Assembly (NCBI GenBank): GCA_002887195.1
Contig: PJAB01000791.1
Location: 1-20,671, forward strand
Origin: Chrysochromulina parva
Lineage: Eukaryota; Haptophyta; Prymnesiales; Chrysochromulinaceae
Direction of reading: 5' to 3'
DNA: 20,671 bases
Shown: positions 16,088-20,671 of the stretch, in pieces
Layout: each line of letters opens with the position of its first letter
Numbering within the stretch: the first letter of the stretch is position 1
Program-made: the position numbers and the translations under genes
Notes under the pieces: model-generated
What the model saw: only the letters and a program-made list of their open reading frames with translations
Databases searched by the model: none
Told to the model about the DNA's origin: nothing

Positions 16088-19000
16088 ATGCCGGCGGCGG
16101 CGGCCACCACCGCGACGGCATGGGCGGCGCCAGCTGCCGCCGTGACAACGAGGGCGATGCCATGGCAGCGACGCGTTGTGCACATGAAGGCCGTCGCGTC
16201 CTCGGCACTCGCATCTGGTGCTTGGGAGATCCGCATGGGAGATCCGCCCGCCCTCGCCGCCATCAAACGCCTTGTTGGACTTGATGAGCTCAAGAGACAT
16301 GCGCAGGAGCTGACGGACGCGGTTGCGCTCGAGCGCGAGCGCGGCGACGATCCGAAGCAGAAACCTCTCTCGATGGTGCTCACGGGCAACCCCGGCACCG
16401 GTAAGCCCCGCTCGCCCAGCATGCAAGTGCTCACCACGGCGCCCTTCCGATGGTCTTGACGGGTGACCCCGGCACCGGCCATTCCCTCTTCGGGGGGGCA
16501 TGGCTCGCCCAGCATGCAAGTGCTCACCACGGCGCGCCCCTCCCCTCCCCACAGGCAAGTCGCTCTACGCAGCCCTCTACGCGGAGCTCCTCGGCGAGCT
16601 GCATGCAAGTGCTCACCACGGCGCGCCCCTCCCCTCCCCACAGGCAAGTCGCTCTATGCAGCCCTCTACGCGGAGCTCCTCGGCGAGCTACAGCTGCTTC
16701 CACAGGGGCGCGTGGTGCGCGTCACGGGTGCGCAGCTGCAGGACGGCGGCGTCGAGGGCCTCGAGAAGCTCTTTGAGATGTTCGACGCGCCTGGTAATGG
16801 AACGCTGCAGGTGGGCAAGCTGGCCGAGGCGCGGCTCCGGCGCGGCTGATTGCATGCTGATTGCATGCTTATTGCATGCTAATTGCAAGCAGGTGGGCAA
16901 GCTGGCCGAGGCGCGGCTCCGGCGCGGCTGATGACTGCTTATGACGGCTAATGACGGCTGATGATGGCAAGCCGAGCGAGGCGCGGCTGATGATGGCAAG
17001 CCGAGCGAGGCGCGGCTGATGATGGCCTCCCTTATTTGGTTGGATTGCTTCCTTCATCAGCGCCAGAGCTACGATGGCCTCGCTCATTAGGTTGGATTGC
17101 TTCCTTCATCAGGTGGGTGACACGGTGGAGGCGCGGCGCGAGGGCACGTGGGGCCACATCGGACGGATCGTCCATCACTGCACTCGGACCGATGCGCGGT
17201 CGCCCTATCGCGACACGTACGACGTGCACTTCGGGGCACAGGTGAGCTTCTGACTACTTACTGATTGCATGCTGATTGCATGCTGACTGCGTACGGCGTG
17301 CACTTCGGGGCACAGGTGAGCTTCGCACTCTCCAACGGCTCAACGATCACCCGCCGGGATCACGACTTCGACATCGGAGTGCGTCGCAAGGACCTTCGGG
17401 CGCGTGATGACACTGGCGGCGTCCTTCTCGTAGACGATGCGCATCAGGTGATGACCTCTGATGGCCGTTTGATCGCCTATGATGACCCCTGCTTGCCAAT
17501 CGGAGTGCCATCGATTCTTCTCGCGGACGATCCTAATTATGACTCTCATCGGTCTCGCGGACGATCCTAATTATGACTCTCATCGATGCTTCTCGCGGAC
17601 GATGCCATCAGCTCGAGCCCGCTGACAAGGGAGCCCAGCATGCAAGTGCTCACCACGGCGCCCCGCCCTGCCCTCTTCACAGCTCGAGCCCTCGGACAAG
17701 GGAGCCAAGCGAGTGCTCTACCAGCTGACAGAGGAGATGGACAAGCGAGGGGGCAGGCTCGCGCTCGTGCTCGCAGGTAAACTGATGAACCCTGCTGATG
17801 ACCCCGGCTGATGACCCCGGCTGATGACCCCGGCTGATGACCCCGGCTGATGACCCCGGCTGGTGACCCCTTCTGATGACCCCGGCTGATGACCCCGGCT
17901 GATGATAACGGAGGACGCGGCTCGCGCTCGTGCTCGCTATGAGAAGCCCATGTTTGAGGAGTACCCGAACCCGAATTGCCCTAATTGCCCTAATTGCCCT
18001 AATTGCCCCTAATTGCCCCTAATTGCCCCTAGTTGCCCCTAATTGCCCTAATTGCCCGTGCTCGCAGGGTATGAGAAGCCCATGTTTGAGGAGTTGCTCC
18101 CGTTCAACAACGGCGCCCTCGGGAGCCGAATCCGGCGGCGCTTTGCCCTGTCCGACTTTAGTGATGACGAGCTCATCAAGCTCCTCGAGTTTCGTCTGGG
18201 CCTGACGAAGCCGTCGTACCGGCTGAGCGATGGCCGGTACGCGCGCGCCGCCGCGCGTCGTCTCGGCAAGGGGCGCGGCAACGTGGGCTTCGCGAATGCT
18301 CGAGCGATCGAGAGTCTAGTCGAGCTGACCGCCGAGAGGCAGACGGCGCGCGTGCTCGCCGAGCGCCGTGCCGGCGCCCAGCCGGACATTTTCCGCATCG
18401 AGCGTGCGGACTTACTCGGCGCGCCGCCGCGCCTTCTCGAGCCGGAGACGAGCGCGCCGTTGCGGGCGCTGCGCCAGATGGAGGGGCTGCAACAGGTCAA
18501 AGCGTCGGTCGACAGCCTTCTCAAGCTAGCGGAGTCGAATGCGGCGCGCGAAGAGATGGAGCTGCCGCCGCTTGAGGTGATTGCCACTGATGACCTCTGA
18601 TGAAGAGATGGAGCTGCCGCCGCTTGAGGGGATTGCCACTGATGACTTCTGATTTCCTCTGATGCCCTTTGAGTGGCCTTTGATCGCCTTAATTGCGTCT
18701 TCGTGTGCGATCCTGGCACCCCCGGCATGCAAGTGCTCATGACGGCGCGGCGCACCTCACAGGTGAGCCTCAATCGCGTCTTCGTGGGCAACCCGGGTAC
18801 CGGTAAGACGACCGTCGCCAAGCTGTACGGACAGATCTTGCGCGAGCTCGGGCTGCTCTCAAAGGGTGAGATTGTGCTCTCGCGAGATTGTGCTCTCTCG
18901 AGATTGTGCTCTCGCGAGATTGTGCTCTCGCGAGATTGTGCTCTCGCGAGATTGTGCTCTCGCGAGATTGTGCTCTCGCGAGATTGTGCTCTCGCGAGAT

Positions 19001-20671
19001 TGTGCTCTCGCGACACCCGTGGACTTGATTGCTTCTGAGTGCCTCTGATTGCTGCTTGCCTCTGAGTGGCTCCCTCATTGCATGCAGGTGATGTTGTGCT
19101 CGCGACGCCGGCGGACCTCATCGGATCAGCTCTCGGCCAGTCCGAGGAGAAGACCAACGCGCTGCTTGACAAGGCGCTCGGCTGTGTGCTCGTCATTGAC
19201 GAAGCGTACGGGCTCGATCCGCTTAGTAGCTTTGGAGGACCCGGCGGCGGCGGTGGCGCATCGGGAGATCCGTTTAAGACGGCAGTCATCAACACCCTCG
19301 TCTCGCGCGTGCAAGTGCGCTGATGGCCACTAACTGCCTCTCCGAGTGCCTCTCTGATGATCGCTAATTGCGAGTGCCTCTTTGATGACCACTGATTGCG
19401 AGTGCCTCTTTGATGACCGCGATTTGCGAGTGCCTCGTCACGCGCGCATGCAGCCAGGGCGATGCGGGAGCGGACCGGTGATTGCCCCTGATTGCCACTG
19501 ATTGCCACTGATGGCCACTGATGGCCTCCCTGCCCCGTTGCATGCAGGGCGATGCGGGAGCGGACCGGTGATTGCCTCTGATTGCCTCTGATTGCATCTG
19601 ATTGCCACTGATTGCCACTGATTGCCATTGATGACCTGCCTCGTTGCATGCAGGGCGATGCGGGAGCAGACCGGTGCGTCCTTTTGCTTGGCTATCGTAA
19701 TGAGATGGAGTCGATGCTGCGCCGCGGCAACCCCGGGCTCGCGCGCCGCTTTCAGCTCGACAAGGCGTTCATCTTCGACGACTACGATGACGAGGCTCTG
19801 CTGCGCATCCTGCTGCGGAACGTCGAACGTCGTGGCAAGACGATCGCGCCCGAGACGGCGCGGCTGGTGGTCCAGCAGGTGATTGCCGCTGATTGCAGGC
19901 TGATTGCATGCTGATTGCCTCCCTCATCACACGGCTGGTGGTCCAGCAGGACCTTGCACGCGCTCGCCTTCGTCCCAATTTTGGCAACGCGGGTGCGGTC
20001 GACAATAGCGTTTCGTCAGCGGTGCTGCGTGCAGAGGCGCGGCTCGAAGCCCTGCCAGCCGAGATACGCGCCTCGCAGACGGAGCTGCTGATCTCCGACT
20101 TTGTGATCGAGAAGCCGCACGTGACCGACCCTTCGATCATCTTCGACGGTCTCATTGGGTGCGCTGCCCTCTGAGCGCCATCAGAGTGCCATCAGAGTGC
20201 CTTCTGACTGCCCTCTGATTGCCACTTTGAGTGCCTCTGACAAGGGGCGTGATTGCAACCGCACGTGATGCGATGCCATCAAGGCTCGGCTGCCTGAGCC
20301 CCACGCATGCACGTGCTCATCACGGCGCTCCTTCTCCCCACAGGTGCGATGCCATCAAGGCTCGGCTGACAGAGTACCAAGTGGTCATGCAGGCAGCCAA
20401 GGCCGCCGGCCGGAACCCGATCGATGATCTCGCACTCACGTTTGCGTTCCAAGGGAGCCCGGGGACAGGTGTGACGGCCGTTACGTCTGATTACGTCTGA
20501 TTGCGGCTGATTACGTTTGATTGCGGCTCATTGCGGCTCATTGCTACCCATACTAACGTTGATGACGTCTGATGGCGCCCCTCCTCCTCAGGCAAGACGA
20601 CCGTTGCTCGTCGTATGGGGATGCTCTTCGAGGCGCTCGGCGTGCTCCCCTCCGCCGACGTGGTGCAGGTG
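16088..20671 (+). CDS. Multi-AAA CbbX/CfxQ-family ATPase with Tudor-like insert, 3' end outside window
   Basis: Twelve exons: 16088-16400, 16644-16810, 17113-17241, 17316-17447, 17683-17776, 18068-18576, 18763-18865, 19088-19314, 19654-19878, 19950-20158, 20344-20468, 20592->20671; all phases agree and 771 residues lie in the window. The start is uncertain (ATG 16088, or 16235 just before the conserved region). AAA1: [14 protein letters not shown], Walker A NPGTGKS (about 101-107), Walker B LLVDDAHQ with Asp-Asp in place of Asp-Glu, then LAGYEKPM and SRIRRRF. Between Walker A and B lies a Tudor/agenet-like insert of about 75 residues ([30 protein letters not shown]). AAA2: NPGTGKTT (about 458-465), [29 protein letters not shown]3: [20 protein letters not shown], continuing off the edge. 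The family includes the Rubisco activase CbbX, which has one AAA domain; this larger protein is a distant relative whose substrate is unknown. Confidence 0.88.
16401..16643 (+). repeat. Multi-AAA intron 1 with 89-bp tandem duplication and three element copies
   Basis: Phase 1, 243 nt, splits Walker A (NPGTG|KS). The element core occurs at 16420-16434, 16513-16527 and 16602-16616. An 89-bp unit at 16513-16601 is repeated at 16602-16690, carrying element, pyrimidine tract, acceptor and about 50 nt of exon 2. A diverged copy of the upstream exon end (GACGGGTGACCCCGGCACCG) lies at about 16457-16476. Use of the first acceptor would shift the frame, since 89 is not a multiple of 3. Confidence 0.85.
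16811..17112 (+). repeat. Multi-AAA intron 2, nested duplications
   Basis: Phase 0, 302 nt, joins GNGTLQ to [11 protein letters not shown]. About 40 nt starting at CAGGTGGGCAAGCTGGCC are present at 16808 and again at about 16890. GCAAGCCGAGCGAGGCGCGG is doubled at about 16967-17020, and GGTTGGATTGCTTCCTTCAT is doubled before the true acceptor (about 17037 and 17089). TGATTGCATGC-type units fill about 16850-16890. The exon start VGDTVEAR itself resembles the intron-initial VGKLAEAR reading. Confidence 0.75.
17242..17315 (+). other. Multi-AAA intron 3, cleanest AG|GT duplication intron
   Basis: Phase 0, exactly 74 nt. A 35-nt segment at 17216-17250 (one mismatch) recurs at 17290-17324, offset 74 nt, the intron length. 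Both copies contain GGGGCACAGGTGAGCTTC; the first supplies the donor, the second the acceptor. The unique middle is CTGATTGCATG-type repeats. Confidence 0.9.
17448..17682 (+). repeat. Multi-AAA intron 4 holding a copy of the unsplit exon junction
   Basis: Phase 0, 235 nt, joins LLVDDAHQ to [11 protein letters not shown] 35-bp segment containing GGACGATCCTAATTATGACT is doubled at about 17523-17584. At 17589-17636 lies a copy of exon 4 end fused directly to exon 5 start (CTTCTCGCGGACGATGCCAT then CAGCTCGAGCCC). The element core follows at 17639-17653, 29 nt before the acceptor. Confidence 0.85.
17777..18067 (+). repeat. Multi-AAA intron 5, two arrays around a copy of the unsplit junction
   Basis: Phase 1, 291 nt, joins LVLAG to [10 protein letters not shown]. 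About nine 13-bp units (CTGATGACCCCGG) occupy 17783-17905. A contiguous copy of exon 5 end plus exon 6 start lies at 17919-17961 (GGCTCGCGCTCGTGCTCGC then TATGAGAAGCCC). An array of 9-10 bp units (AATTGCCCT, AATTGCCCCT) runs 17977-18057. Confidence 0.85.
18577..18762 (+). repeat. Multi-AAA intron 6, 52-bp duplication of exon end plus element
   Basis: Phase 0, 186 nt, joins EMELPPLE to VSLNRVFVG. The 52 bp from 18550 are repeated from 18602, carrying GAAGAGATGGAGCTGCCGCC and the following intron start. A diverged copy of exon 7 start lies at 18688-18725 (reads [12 protein letters not shown] versus [12 protein letters not shown]). The element variant CATGCAAGTGCTCAT is at 18726-18740. Confidence 0.85.
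18866..19087 (+). repeat. Multi-AAA intron 7, nine-copy 16-bp array derived from exon 8 start
   Basis: Phase 1, 222 nt, joins LLSKG to [10 protein letters not shown]. The unit GAGATTGTGCTCTCGC occurs nine times at 18868-19011. The unit and the sequence after it (GCGACACCCGTGGACTTGAT) match exon 8 start (GTGATGTTGTGCTCGCGACG then CGGACCTCAT), so the array grew from a copied exon fragment. The acceptor TTGCATGCAG ends at 19087. Confidence 0.9.
19315..19653 (+). repeat. Multi-AAA intron 8 with two exon 9 start copies
   Basis: Phase 0, 339 nt, joins INTLVSRVQ to [14 protein letters not shown]. Copies of the acceptor and exon start (CATGCAG then GGCGATGCGGGAGCGGACCG) lie at about 19446-19480 and 19540-19570; the used one begins at 19654. 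Between them are CTGATTGCCA, CTGATGGCCA and GAGTGCCTCT units. Confidence 0.85.
19879..19949 (+). other. Multi-AAA intron 9, duplication of the exon 9 end
   Basis: Phase 0, 71 nt. CGGCTGGTGGTCCAGCAG ends exon 9 (19861-19878) and recurs at 19932-19949 immediately before exon 10, offset 71 nt, the intron length. The middle is GCTGATTGCAGGCTGATTGC. Confidence 0.9.
20159..20343 (+). repeat. Multi-AAA intron 10 with exon 11 start copy and element
   Basis: Phase 2, 185 nt, joins FDGLIG to [31 protein letters not shown] at 20269-20288 is repeated at 20345-20364 in the exon. The element variant CATGCACGTGCTCAT is at 20306-20320, before TTCTCCCCACAG. GAGTGCC-type short repeats fill the first part. Confidence 0.85.
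20469..20591 (+). repeat. Multi-AAA intron 11 with TGATTRCG array
   Basis: Phase 1, 123 nt, splits Walker A of the third AAA domain ([13 protein letters not shown]). The intron start GTGTGACGGCCGTTACG is a diverged match to exon 12 start GCAAGACGACCGTTGC. The body is CTGATTACGT and CTGATTGCGG units, and a TACTAAC sequence at about 20552-20558 is a textbook branch-point match. Confidence 0.85.

Noticed and set aside
16811..16849. Coding extension [12 protein letters not shown] after exon 2 of the multi-AAA gene
   Set aside because: It hits a TGA at once, and splicing from CTGCAG at 16810 to 17113 gives a clean in-frame join; the segment is a duplicated, diverged relative of the exon 3 start.
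18048..19649. Long open frame of 533 codons on the minus strand
   Set aside because: It runs antisense across exons and repeat-filled introns of the multi-AAA gene, its translation is dominated by repeats from the arrays, and no domain is recognisable.
1..20671. Bacterial origin of the window, suggested by ClpS, CHR transporter and high GC
   Set aside because: Twenty frame-restoring GT-AG introns and the single-polypeptide COASY argue for a nuclear genome; no operon structure or ribosome binding sites are seen.

Overview
This is nuclear DNA of a GC-rich eukaryote with spliceosomal introns, most likely a unicellular alga of the haptophyte type. The reasons are: coding regions interrupted by GT-AG introns that restore frame exactly, COASY (CoA synthase) encoded as one polypeptide as in many eukaryotes, a ClpS-like protein next to a CbbX/CfxQ-type AAA protein, a long ankyrin/SPRY/leucine-rich-repeat protein, and a domain style (Tudor-like insert, GRDP-like plus ubiquitin-like) that I associate with haptophytes. 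The lineage is an inference; the eukaryotic nature is well supported.

Layout, left to right: (1) <2-4792 (+), 3' part of a giant ankyrin-SPRY-LRR gene, one intron. (2) 5017-5538 and 5689-5994 (+), two decayed tandem copies of an unrecognised cysteine/histidine-rich family, separated by a short repeat array. (3) 6668-10508 (-), nine exons encoding an 841-residue bifunctional CoA synthase (PPAT + dephospho-CoA kinase) fused to a C-terminal HD-superfamily phosphohydrolase-like domain. (4) 10795-12066 (+), an intronless WW-domain protein with a low-complexity tail. (5) 12233-13303 (+), a GRDP-like protein with two ubiquitin-like domains. (6) 13732-15303 (-), a two-domain chromate-type (CHR) transporter. 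(7) 15549-16001 (+), a ClpS-like protein. (8) 16088->20671 (+), at least twelve exons of a multi-AAA CbbX/CfxQ-family protein with a Tudor-like insert; it runs off the right edge.

The remarkable part is the introns of COASY and of the multi-AAA gene. Nineteen introns were placed by reading-frame continuity. Most begin with, or contain, a copy of neighbouring exon sequence: the donor lies in one copy of an AG|GT-bearing duplication and the acceptor in another. Two introns contain a copy of the contiguous, unsplit exon-exon junction. Nine copies of an oriented element with the core CATGCAAGTGCTCAC lie in six of these introns, always in the sense direction; the copy next to each acceptor is about 22-32 nt upstream of it, and its CTCAC fits the branch-point consensus. 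Most of the rest of the intron sequence is tandem arrays of 8-16 bp units carrying CTGAT or CTAAT, also branch-point-like. Together this looks like an active intron-birth process by local duplication plus an introner-like module. The other genes in the window have no or one intron.

The genes do not form one pathway. Functional links that can be argued are COASY-HD within CoA biosynthesis, and ClpS immediately upstream of an AAA unfoldase-like gene on the same strand.
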